Part shown: one piece after another, positions 1 to 6,272 of the stretch
Numbering within the stretch: position 1 is the stretch's first letter
Layout: each line of letters opens with the position of its first letter
NCBI GenBank assembly: GCA_964558295.1
Contig: CAZLDQ010000181.1
Span: 1 to 11,742 of the forward strand
DNA length: 11,742 nt
Source: JBDKTH01 sp964558295
GTDB lineage: Bacteria > Planctomycetota > Planctomycetia > Pirellulales > Thermoguttaceae
Reading direction: 5' to 3'
Made by a program: the position numbers and the translations under genes
Notes under the pieces: generated by a model
The model's input: the letters and a program-made list of their open reading frames with translations, nothing else
What the model was told of the DNA's origin: nothing
Database searches by the model: none

Positions 1-383
1 AATCCTCCGTCACCTCGCCCGCCCCCAATTCGCCGCGACAACGCAAGCGGCTCCGTAGACATGTTGGTTTTTCCCGTCTGAAGGATGCTTCATACACCCC
101 TTCAGTGGAGCCAACATGTCTACTTTTCTCAAGAGCCCGGTACGCTTCAACCGGATGAACCAGATTGGGGAAGAAACGCCCCGACGACATGCCATGTTCA
201 GTAAGCGGATGCCGGATCTATCACAGAGGTGCCCACGATTCAAGCAGGGCCGGCAAAGTCTTCCTTATGGGCCTTGTTGGCTGAGCAGTCTCCCGAGCAT
301 TGTCACACATATCATGCGTGTGCAGGGTGTCAAACCGAGCAGAATAGGCTGCCTGGAAGAGGGTGCGAGGCCCAACGCCACGT
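1..383. other. Left-edge region with no convincing gene
   Basis: I recognise no gene here. Two weak coding possibilities exist. A plus-strand 89-codon frame (116-385) starts at an ATG with GGAG five bases upstream (107-110), but its product matches no family I know and its codon use is unremarkable. A minus-strand frame is open from an ATG at 188-190 to the left edge without a stop; its first part (VEAYRALEKSRHVG) faintly resembles the C-terminal end of zinc-type or quinone oxidoreductases, but the resemblance fades within a few residues. The clearest signal is the hairpin at 55-123, listed separately. The right boundary is the tRNA terminator. Confidence 0.5.
55..123. repeat. Long nested inverted repeat (hairpin)
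   Basis: A perfect 13-bp inverted repeat (GTAGACATGTTGG at 55-67, CCAACATGTCTAC at 111-123) encloses a second perfect 7-bp one (CTGAAGG at 78-84, CCTTCAG at 99-105). Either strand could form a two-tier hairpin of 69 nt. On the plus strand it is followed by TTTTCTC (124-130), so it could terminate transcription entering from the left, although the T-run is short. A TA lies near each outer end, so a tiny mobile element or relic is possible. An ATG preceded by GGAG lies in the right arm and would be sequestered by folding. The repeat is certain; its function is unknown. Confidence 0.7.
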
Positions 384-385
384 AA

Positions 386-429
386 AGCAAAAACCCGAAA
401 GTCGTTGATAAACAAGGACTTCCGGGTTT
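386..429 (-). terminator. Intrinsic terminator of the tRNA-Met gene
   Basis: Read on the minus strand, a 13-bp stem pairs AAACCCGGAAGTC (complement of 417-429) with GACTTTCGGGTTT (complement of 391-403), with one G-U wobble and a 13-nt loop. It is followed at once by a T-run (TTTTT, complement of 389-393, overlapping the stem base). It begins eight bases past the tRNA 3' end, as expected for a single-gene tRNA transcript. Confidence 0.88.
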
Positions 430-437
430 CGATTGAG

Positions 438-511
438 TAGCGGCGGTAGGACTCGAACCTACGACACGCGGATTATGATTCCGCTGCTCTAACCAACTGA
501 GCTACGCCGCC
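438..511 (-). tRNA. tRNA-Met (CAU), probably elongator type
   Basis: The cloverleaf folds completely: a 7-bp acceptor (GGCGGCG with CGCCGCT, the first pair being G-U), a D-arm beginning GCTCAGTTGGTTAGAGC, anticodon stem GCGGA/TCCGC around loop ATCATAA (anticodon CAT), a variable region GTGTC, and T-arm GTAGG-TTCGAGT-CCTAC. The discriminator base is A. CCA is not encoded (CTC follows) and must be added after transcription. CAU can belong to initiator Met, elongator Met or lysidine-modified Ile. A G-U rather than an unpaired 1-72 position, and the lack of the three G-C pairs of initiator anticodon stems, favour elongator Met. The body closely resembles elongator tRNA-Met sequences I recall from other bacteria. 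Confidence 0.95.
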
Positions 512-527
512 AAATGATGACTTCCTA

Positions 528-555
528 AGAATACCACATAGAAATCGGCCGACAA
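528..555 (-). promoter_or_regulatory. Candidate sigma-70 promoter of tRNA-Met
   Basis: On the minus strand, TTGTCG (550-555, 4/6 to the -35 consensus) is separated by 16 bp from TATTCT (528-533, 4/6 to the -10 consensus). The predicted start is near 521, about ten bases before the tRNA 5' end, which suits a short leader removed by RNase P. The position is right but the hexamers are moderate. Confidence 0.5.
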
Positions 556-729
556 GTCCTCCGGGGGTTGTGGCTCGCCAGCCCTCCATCGGGGGGTGTG
601 GTGGTATCCTCCAAGTGGCTAAGGCCGGACGGATTGTCAACATGGTTCTGTTCGCCCTTTGTCATGAGGAAGCACATGACGCGAAACGCGATGAGTACGA
701 GGTTGGCAACCTGAGAAGCTAACAGGCCG

Positions 730-1473
730 CTAAGAGGCGGAGTCTGGGTTGGCTGGCTGTTGGAGGGATTTGGCTGATTGGATGAAGCTGAGGTTGGCCT
801 TCTCTTCGTCGGGCTGCTTGAGGAGCAACTGGACCGAGGGATCGATCAGCGACTCCAGCCACTGGCCCAAACGTAGAGGCGGACGGTCGGCAAATTGCTC
901 GAAGGCATTAAGATAGACTTCCTCGACGATCTCCGAGATGTTCAGCCCTTGGCCGAGTTGTTCTTCGATTTCGGGATAGCGTTGGATCCAACGTCCAATG
1001 CGTTTCTCCAGCGATTCGTCGTAGACAGCCAGTAGTTCACGGAAGTGGGAATAGTCCATCTCCTCGACAGCGTGTTGAAGTTCGCCGTTATCGGGAGGTT
1101 GAATGGGCTGGACGTCGTGGAGGGTTCCTTCGGCTTGCTTCTCGTAGACCGATCGATTGCTCAGCTTGGCCTTGTAGGCCTCCACTTTTTTCATTAGCCG
1201 GCGGATGCAACGTTCCCAGGCGGGATGAAGAAAGTCGTCTTCGTCGGCAGCGAAAAGGGTGCGACCCGGCAGACGCAAGCTAGTTGCGGCCCGCATACCG
1301 CCGCGAGTCTGTTGGGTCACCTCGATCTTCAGTTCGGCGACCGGAAAGGTGGCAACCAGTTTCCGTAAGGTGTCGAGGTCGCGATCCATCTTGTCCTGTT
1401 CGACAGGCGAGAGGCGATAGTTCCCGGAGTCGGTCTCAATTCGCAGAGGATCGGCTCGTGAGAAGAGATCCAT
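730..1473 (-). CDS. HPF/RaiA (S30AE)-domain protein with extra C-terminal sigma-region-2-like domain
   Basis: 247 aa. Residues about 8-104 fit the beta-alpha-beta-beta-beta-alpha pattern of ribosome hibernation promoting factors: a first helix around 26-43, strand AELKIEVTQQ, strands spanning MRAATSLRL and GRTLFAADE, then a basic helix (WERCIRRLMKKVEAYKAKL) typical of the family's last helix. That family binds the 30S decoding region in stationary phase. After a linker (105-138), residues about 139-215 are helical and look like sigma-70 region 2 (RYPEIEEQ...ISEIVEEVYLNAFEQF...LGQWLESLI), instead of the usual long-HPF dimerisation domain. The start is the ATG at 1471-1473 because AGAGG lies six bases upstream; an in-frame TTG at 1647 would add 58 low-complexity residues and overlap the kinase stop by TTGA. 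A -10-like TACAAT (complement of 1524-1529) could give it its own promoter, without a clear -35. The hibernation-factor assignment is fairly firm; the second domain is an inference. Confidence 0.75.
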   Translation of the reverse strand: MDLFSRADPLRIETDSGNYRLSPVEQDKMDRDLDTLRKLVATFPVAELKIEVTQQTRGGMRAATSLRLPGRTLFAADEDDFLHPAWERCIRRLMKKVEAYKAKLSNRSVYEKQAEGTLHDVQPIQPPDNGELQHAVEEMDYSHFRELLAVYDESLEKRIGRWIQRYPEIEEQLGQGLNISEIVEEVYLNAFEQFADRPPLRLGQWLESLIDPSVQLLLKQPDEEKANLSFIQSAKSLQQPANPDSAS

Positions 1474-1643
1474 GGTTTTCCTCTTGGGCGGGAGTGGACA
1501 AGGATAAGCACGCGTTTGACCGTATTGTATTCCGGCCCGGCCAATCGGGATAAAGATGCAACTTTTGTGCCATCTACAGTGATTAGGTTGAGGATAAGGA
1601 ATCGAAGTCGACGGCCCGCCTCCCCTTGGGAACGGCTGTGATG

Positions 1644-2510
1644 TCAACGCCGATATGCGGGAGGGAATACCGGATCATTTGAGTAGCGGTTATCACGGGA
1701 GGGACAGTAGCGGGCAGGTGGCGCTGCTGTCGCAGCTTGACAGGCAGGGGCGGAGATGGAGACTCGCGTCCCTTGGCCAGGGGCGGAGTTGATCTCTACG
1801 CTGCCGCCGATCCATTGTAACCGTTGACATACGCAGGCTAGACCAAACCCTTGAGCAGACGAGGCCGAGGGGGCCAAGTCCTGGGGATCAAAGCCCCGCC
1901 CCGCATCGCAGATAACCAGATGAATCTGCTCATCGTTGCTTCGCCTCAGTTCAACCACAGCCGCATTAACGTGGGCATGTTTGACGACATTAAAGAGGAT
2001 TTCCCGTGTTGCCTGAAAGAGGACCTGACGAATGTCTTCGGCCGAGGGCTCCGAGTTTGGCGTGATCACCAAATCGACATGCAGCCCGAAGGTCGCCTCC
2101 ATGTGCTTTGCCAGCCACTGCAAGGAGGCGGCGAGACTCGCTTGGGCGAGCTGCGCCGGAACAAGGCGGGCCGTAAGAGAACGAGTCTCGGTGATACCAT
2201 CGTTGAGCAGATCATCGATTTGGTGGAGAATCTGCCGCGAATGATCGGGGAGCAAGCGTCCCAGCTTGGTGAGTTTGAGTCGGGCGGCAACGAGCAACTG
2301 CTGCAATTGGTCGTGCAAGGCTTGAGCCAAGCGTTGCCGTTCCCGCTCTTCGACTTGGTGCAATTCCCAGTTTACAGCCCGAAGTTGCGTTGCCTGCAGC
2401 CTGGCGATGGTGGTTGCCGCATCGCGTTGTCGCTGGCAGTCAGCGAGCCACTCTTCGGTTTGTCTCAGGCGTTCGAGCAAGTCCTCATAGGTCAATCTTG
2501 ATGTGCTCAC
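1644..2510 (-). CDS. NarL-type (HisKA_3/HATPase_c) sensor histidine kinase, cytosolic
   Basis: 288 aa from the chosen GTG. Residues about 6-60 are a charged coiled coil (EDLLERLRQTEEWLADCQRQ). The HisKA_3 phosphoacceptor helix follows: ERERQRLAQALHDQLQQL, with phospho-acceptor His at residue 66. The ATP-binding domain shows an N-box (REILFNVVKHA, Asn about 174), a G1 box (DAGRGFDP, about 202-209) and a late glycine motif (GFGLACVCQRLQWIGG, about 221-236). There is no membrane segment and no recognisable sensor domain, so any signal is cytoplasmic or comes through a partner. No response regulator is encoded nearby: the next gene on the strand is the HPF-domain protein, 170 bp downstream. The start is uncertain. 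GTG 2508-2510 has a loose GGGGG nine bases upstream; GTG at 2579 or TTG at 2618 would extend the N-terminus, but TTG 2618 lies upstream of the predicted transcript start. Confidence 0.85.
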   Translation of the reverse strand: MSTSRLTYEDLLERLRQTEEWLADCQRQRDAATTIARLQATQLRAVNWELHQVEERERQRLAQALHDQLQQLLVAARLKLTKLGRLLPDHSRQILHQIDDLLNDGITETRSLTARLVPAQLAQASLAASLQWLAKHMEATFGLHVDLVITPNSEPSAEDIRQVLFQATREILFNVVKHAHVNAAVVELRRSNDEQIHLVICDAGRGFDPQDLAPSASSAQGFGLACVCQRLQWIGGSVEINSAPGQGTRVSISAPACQAATAAPPARYCPSRDNRYSNDPVFPPAYRR

Positions 2511-2595
2511 AGCTTTATGCCCCCTGATCGTAGCAGTGATCTGATTTCCATGCCCTCGGCGCGATGCCGGCGGGATCACCGATCCAACCGCAAGT

Positions 2596-2601
2596 ACTAT
2601 A
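2596..2601 (-). promoter_or_regulatory. Candidate -10 box of the kinase promoter
   Basis: TATAGT on the minus strand matches the -10 consensus at five of six positions. No good -35 hexamer lies 16-18 bp upstream (AACTTC at 17 bp); that interval is occupied by the palindrome at 2611-2630, which fits an activator-dependent or operator-controlled promoter. The predicted start near 2589 gives a leader of about 80 nt to the GTG at 2510. Confidence 0.4.
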
Positions 2602-2610
2602 GGGGTTGGC

Positions 2611-2630
2611 TGTGACAAGAAGTTGTCACA
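2611..2630. promoter_or_regulatory. Perfect 8+8 palindrome, candidate operator
   Basis: TGTGACAA-N4-TTGTCACA is an exact dyad with a four-base centre (GAAG). Its centre falls about 31 bp upstream of the predicted kinase transcript start, so a dimer bound here would cover the -35 region. The arms contain TGTGA/TCACA as in CRP sites, but the spacing between these elements is ten rather than six, so a CRP-type site is not supported. It could equally be a short hairpin in a transcript. The cognate regulator is unknown. Confidence 0.5.
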
Positions 2631-2771
2631 AGGGCTGAGAATTGTGCCAGAATTGATGCCCCCTCAAGTACTTCGTGTCATCAAAACACCTCTAGGGGAT
2701 TAATCGTGAACCTTAGTCTCTCCATCTGCGACCGTCCGGGGTGGATAGGACAATACCTTTTCCCCGGTTTT

Positions 2772-2876
2772 CTAAATAGCTCCACAGAATACCGAAAGTG
2801 CCTGCCGTATCGTCTTGCTCAAAATCGGGGAGAATCTCACGTCGGACCACTTTCGCATTTGTGTGGAGCTATTTAG
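2772..2876. mobile_element. MITE-like element with 29-bp imperfect terminal inverted repeats
   Basis: The ends are a perfect 15-bp inverted repeat (CTAAATAGCTCCACA at 2772-2786, TGTGGAGCTATTTAG at 2862-2876). After a six-base diverged gap on each side comes a second perfect inverted 8-mer (CGAAAGTG at 2793-2800, CACTTTCG at 2848-2855). Two blocks at identical distances from each end give arms of 29 nt matching at 25 positions. The outer bases contain TA on both sides, compatible with the TA duplication of IS630/Tc1-mariner elements. The core is about 47 bp and encodes nothing. Alternatives are a bidirectional hairpin terminator or a relic of two IS ends. The symmetry is certain; mobility is an inference. 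Confidence 0.55.
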
Positions 2877-3205
2877 GCTCCTCCGCGCAGAATCTGGTGG
2901 GTGTCGGAATTGGAGGACATTCCCCAACCTCGGAGATATCGCCCTTTTGTACCAAACCCGGAGGTAACAAGCGCGAGTCATTTTCGACCTGTGACTAACA
3001 ACTGCCATTCCACCGTGTCCATTGCCGGTGTCCAGCGCAAAGTGACCATGGGAGAGGGAAAGGAAGGGTAACCGCCACATTGGTATCTAGACGCCCCTTC
3101 TCGAGGTGGGTTTGCGTGCCAAGGTCTGGGACGTTAATATCAGGTTATGCAGGAGAAAATTTCAATTTGTCGGGCCTCAGAGGTGTGTGGGAGAACGCGG
3201 GCATC

Positions 3206-3886
3206 ATGAGTGGAACAGTCGAAGAGAATAGGGTGAGGCCCCCCGAGGCCACAGTGAGCGCAGCAGGTATGCGGATTGTGCGATTGCTGGTCGGCAATCC
3301 TCCGCAAACCGTAGCCCAGATGATTCGTGCAACCGGTGTGACGCGGACTGCGGTCACCGAACAACTTAATGAATTGGTCGCGGCGGGATTTGTCGACCGA
3401 AGCACCGAACGCCTTCCTGGTCGCGGTCGGCCACGGCATCTCTATTCGGCCACGCAAGCAGCGTTACTTCTCTTGTTTGCCAGCAACCAACGCCTCGTTG
3501 TCCCCTCGCTTTGGCGGGCGGTAGATCGAGTTGGTGGAACGGAGCTGACCCAAAAGGTTTTGGCTTATGTCAGCGAGGATCTGGCCGAGCATTATCGCCG
3601 ACGCATCAGGGGGACGACTCCCGAAGAGCGGCTCCATGAGATGAGCCAGTTGTTGGCGGAAGAGGGTTGCATCGTTGAGGTCGACGAGGATGAAGAGGGG
3701 CAATTGAGCCTGCGACGGAGGAGTTGTCCGTTCATCAGCATGTTCGAGGAGAGCCGTTCGGTCTGCCAGGTCGACAAGCGGGTACTCAGCTTGGTCGTCG
3801 GTGCACCTGTGGAGCAAAAAACCTCCCGCCACGACGGGGCCCCCTGCTGCACCTTTGAGTTGGTGTCGCCGAACGGAACAACGTGA
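3206..3886 (+). CDS. SufR-like Fe-S winged-helix transcriptional regulator
   Basis: 226 aa. An N-terminal winged helix (about 20-85) has the helix-turn-helix TVAQMIRATGVTRTAVTEQL followed by a basic wing (RLPGRGRPRHLYS). The C-terminal part carries cysteines at 174, 187, 214 and 215: C-X12-C, then X27 to the last Cys of GAPCC. This matches my memory of the cluster-binding cysteine spacing of SufR, the cyanobacterial and actinobacterial repressor of Fe-S assembly genes. The motif context (SCPF...VC...PV...APCCTFEL) is also family-like. It likely binds DNA depending on cluster state and so senses iron, oxygen or reactive species. No suf genes are in the window; the cytochrome gene starts 75 bp downstream on the same strand, so that gene or the divergent promoter may be its target. 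The ATG at 3206 is chosen because it sits just before the conserved domain; an in-frame start at 3080 would add 42 residues without domain content. Confidence 0.8.
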   Translation: MSGTVEENRVRPPEATVSAAGMRIVRLLVGNPPQTVAQMIRATGVTRTAVTEQLNELVAAGFVDRSTERLPGRGRPRHLYSATQAALLLLFASNQRLVVPSLWRAVDRVGGTELTQKVLAYVSEDLAEHYRRRIRGTTPEERLHEMSQLLAEEGCIVEVDEDEEGQLSLRRRSCPFISMFEESRSVCQVDKRVLSLVVGAPVEQKTSRHDGAPCCTFELVSPNGTT

Positions 3887-3961
3887 TCGGAAGGTGATCC
3901 GTGGGGGAAACGTTGCGTGACTGCGCGCTGAGTCAAGATTGTCGATTTCCTGATCTGCCCC

Positions 3962-6265
3962 ATGCTCCGTCTCTTCCGCCGCATTGCCGTGATCTTGCTT
4001 CTCATCTCGGGGCTAGGGGCAATTCTTGTTGCGGTTGATTGGTGGATCGCTCTCCCCGAAGGAGCAACAGCCCAATATGTTGGACGGGCTACCTGCGCAC
4101 GTTGCCACCCCAACGAGGTTGCGCTTTGGACCGGTTCAGACCACGATCGGGCGATGGATCGGGCAACGCCGGCAACGGTACTGGGGAACTTCGACAATCA
4201 GAAGCTGAACCACTTTGGCGTCCTCTCGACGATGTTTCGCCGGGACGACCAGTACTTCATGACTACGGAGAATCGCCAGGGGAAACTGGAGACGTTTCCG
4301 ATCAAGTACGTGTTCGGCGTCCGCCCGCTGCAACAGTATCTCGTCGAGTTTCCTGACGGGCGCATTCAGTGTCTACCCGTTGCTTGGGATACGAACGACA
4401 AGCGATGGTTCCATCTCTATCCCAATGAGCGGATTCCGCCGGAAGACCCGTTGCACTGGACGCGGCCGCTGCAGAACTGGAATTACATGTGCGCGGAATG
4501 CCACTCGACGAATCTCCAGAAGAATTACTGCGTGGCCGACAACACCTACCATACGACGTGGTCGGAGATCGACGTGAGTTGCGAGACGTGCCACGGCCCG
4601 GGAAGCTTGCACGTTAAACTAGCCGACTCCTGGGGTCTGTTTTGGGATCGCCGCTACGGGTTCGGCCTGCCCAACCTGAAGAGCCAGGATTCCCGGGTGG
4701 AGATCCAGGCCTGTGCGCCTTGTCACTCCCGGCGGCGCATTGTGGCTCCCGGCTTCCGGCCAGGCGACAAGCTGCTGGATCATTACATGGTCGAGATCCT
4801 CGACAACGAGCTGTACTATGCCGACGGCCAAATCCGCGAGGAAGACTACGAGTACAGTTCCTTCATCCAGAGCAAGATGTATCACAAGAACGTCCGCTGC
4901 AGCAATTGCCACGATCCGCACACGGCACGGATCAAGTTTCTGACGCCGGATTCACCGAAGGTCCCCTATACGGACAACCGGCTTTGCGGCCAGTGCCACT
5001 TGCCGACGAAGTACGATACGCCGCAGCATCATCACCATCCCGAGACGACGAAACCGGGGAGCCATTGTGTCGACTGTCACATGCCAGAGACGACTTACAT
5101 GGTCGTCGACCCTCGCCGCGATCACAGTCTCCGGATTCCCCGTCCCGATTTGACGGTGACGCTGAAGATTCCTAACGCCTGTAACGGCTGCCACCATGAT
5201 TTGTCGAAGGGCGAAACCCCGAAATGGGCGCAGGAACAGGTGGAGAAGTGGTATGGCAAACGCAAGGAGCCGCCCCACTTCGCATATGCGATTGCCGGGG
5301 GACGAGAAGGGAACCCTGACGCAGAAGGCCCCTTGACCGCCGTGGCCAAACGCAAGGAACTGCCGGCGATTGTCCGAGCCAGCGCCATCTCACTGTTGAG
5401 CCGTTATCAGACGGCCGATGCCGTGGCCGCGGCCGTGCAAGGGTTGGAGGATCCGGATGAGTTGGTACGTGCCGTGGCCGTGCGCAGCTTGGGGTTTCTG
5501 CCGCTCCCGGAGCGTTACGAGCGTCTGTCGCCGATGCTTTCCGATCCAATCCGAGCCGTGCGCACGGAAGCCGCCAGGCTCCTGTCGCCGGTGCCACGGA
5601 GTGTCTTTTCCGCCGATCGAGCAGAGGCCTTGGACACAGCTCTGGCCGAGTACATGGCTGCACAGCGGGCTGTCGACGACCAACCGGGCGCCCATCTGAA
5701 TATGGCGGTTGTCTACACCGATCTTGGGGCGATGGATAAGGCGGAGGAACAGTATCAGACGGCGCTTCGGCTGGACCCGCAGTTTGTGCCGGCCATGATC
5801 AATTTGGCCATGCTTCGCGATCAGCAAGGCCGGAAGGCGGACGCCGAATCGCTTTTCCGCGAGGTGATCCGTCTGGAGCCAAAGATGGGTGAGGCCTATT
5901 ACTCACTCGGCCTATTGGTGACAGAAGACGACAAGCGACTCGGTGAAGCCGTGGACCTGCTGGCAAAGGCGGCCGAGCTGGTGCCGCAGAATCCTCGCAT
6001 CTGTTATAATTGCGGCTTGGCACTTCAGAAGCTAGGCCGCCTGCCGGAAGCCGAACAGTCGCTCTTGTCGGCCCACAAGCTCTCTCCTCAGAATTCCGAC
6101 TTCCTCTATGCCCTGGCGGTCTTCTACACTCAACAGAAGCAATGGGATCGCGCAATTGCCTCGGCACAGCAATTGACGCGTTTGGAGCCAAACAATCCGG
6201 CCTGGGCCCGCCTTCTGGCGGAGATTCGACGAGCCTCCGGACAAGGGGCATCTTCCCAAGAGTAG
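3962..6265 (+). CDS. Octaheme c-type cytochrome with HEAT and TPR repeats
   Basis: 767 aa. An N-terminal basic stretch and hydrophobic helix (about 8-25), without an obvious cleavage site, suggests a membrane-anchored protein facing the periplasm. Eight CXXCH haem-binding motifs start at residues 45, 177, 207, 251, 313, 342, 369 and 407; their spacing and motifs such as CETCHGPGS and CHMPETTY recall the cytochrome c554/DmsE/octaheme reductase superfamily. Extra histidines (an HHHH run near 356-359) could be distal ligands. Residues about 460-550 are HEAT-like helical repeats (RASAISLLSRY..., ELVRAVAVRSLGFL), and about 570-760 hold at least five TPRs (e.g. AEEQYQTALRLDP, AESLFREVIRLEP, AEQSLLSAHKLSP). 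It probably passes electrons within a periplasmic complex, with the repeats binding a partner. I see no motif that fixes a substrate. No clear Shine-Dalgarno precedes the ATG. It follows the SufR-like gene by 75 bp and may be co-transcribed with it. Confidence 0.88.
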   Translation: MLRLFRRIAVILLLISGLGAILVAVDWWIALPEGATAQYVGRATCARCHPNEVALWTGSDHDRAMDRATPATVLGNFDNQKLNHFGVLSTMFRRDDQYFMTTENRQGKLETFPIKYVFGVRPLQQYLVEFPDGRIQCLPVAWDTNDKRWFHLYPNERIPPEDPLHWTRPLQNWNYMCAECHSTNLQKNYCVADNTYHTTWSEIDVSCETCHGPGSLHVKLADSWGLFWDRRYGFGLPNLKSQDSRVEIQACAPCHSRRRIVAPGFRPGDKLLDHYMVEILDNELYYADGQIREEDYEYSSFIQSKMYHKNVRCSNCHDPHTARIKFLTPDSPKVPYTDNRLCGQCHLPTKYDTPQHHHHPETTKPGSHCVDCHMPETTYMVVDPRRDHSLRIPRPDLTVTLKIPNACNGCHHDLSKGETPKWAQEQVEKWYGKRKEPPHFAYAIAGGREGNPDAEGPLTAVAKRKELPAIVRASAISLLSRYQTADAVAAAVQGLEDPDELVRAVAVRSLGFLPLPERYERLSPMLSDPIRAVRTEAARLLSPVPRSVFSADRAEALDTALAEYMAAQRAVDDQPGAHLNMAVVYTDLGAMDKAEEQYQTALRLDPQFVPAMINLAMLRDQQGRKADAESLFREVIRLEPKMGEAYYSLGLLVTEDDKRLGEAVDLLAKAAELVPQNPRICYNCGLALQKLGRLPEAEQSLLSAHKLSPQNSDFLYALAVFYTQQKQWDRAIASAQQLTRLEPNNPAWARLLAEIRRASGQGASSQE

Positions 6266-6272
6266 ACGCCAC

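Larger units (their letters stand above)
2511..3205. other. Divergent intergenic region
   Basis: This roughly 700-bp stretch separates the minus-strand kinase unit from the plus-strand regulator. It holds the kinase promoter and palindrome, an 8-bp palindrome AAGTACTT (2666-2673), the MITE-like element at 2772-2876, and perhaps a weak promoter for the regulator (TTGCGT at 3111-3116, 17 bp, TAATAT at 3134-3139). Short open frames at 2798-2998 (plus) and 2772-3080 (minus) resemble no protein I know, and both read through the inverted repeats, so I do not call them genes. Confidence 0.5.

Noticed and set aside
661..715. Cluster of small dyads: GTCATG...CATGAC, CGCG-AAA-CGCG and AGGTTG-G-CAACCT, downstream of the HPF-type gene
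   Set aside because: Each arm is only 4-6 bp, there is no T-run on the minus strand, and dyads this short are common by chance. Not called as a terminator.
1851..2501. Plus-strand 216-codon open frame opposite the histidine kinase
   Set aside because: It is the antisense shadow of a gene with clear kinase motifs, and its translation shows no domain.
2611..2630. CRP/FNR-type binding site
   Set aside because: TGTGA and TCACA are present, but they are separated by ten bases instead of six, and no TTGAT/ATCAA is present, so no specific regulator can be named.
2772..3080. Minus-strand 102-codon frame over the MITE-like element
   Set aside because: It starts and ends in noncoding repeat sequence, resembles no known protein and has no ribosome binding site.
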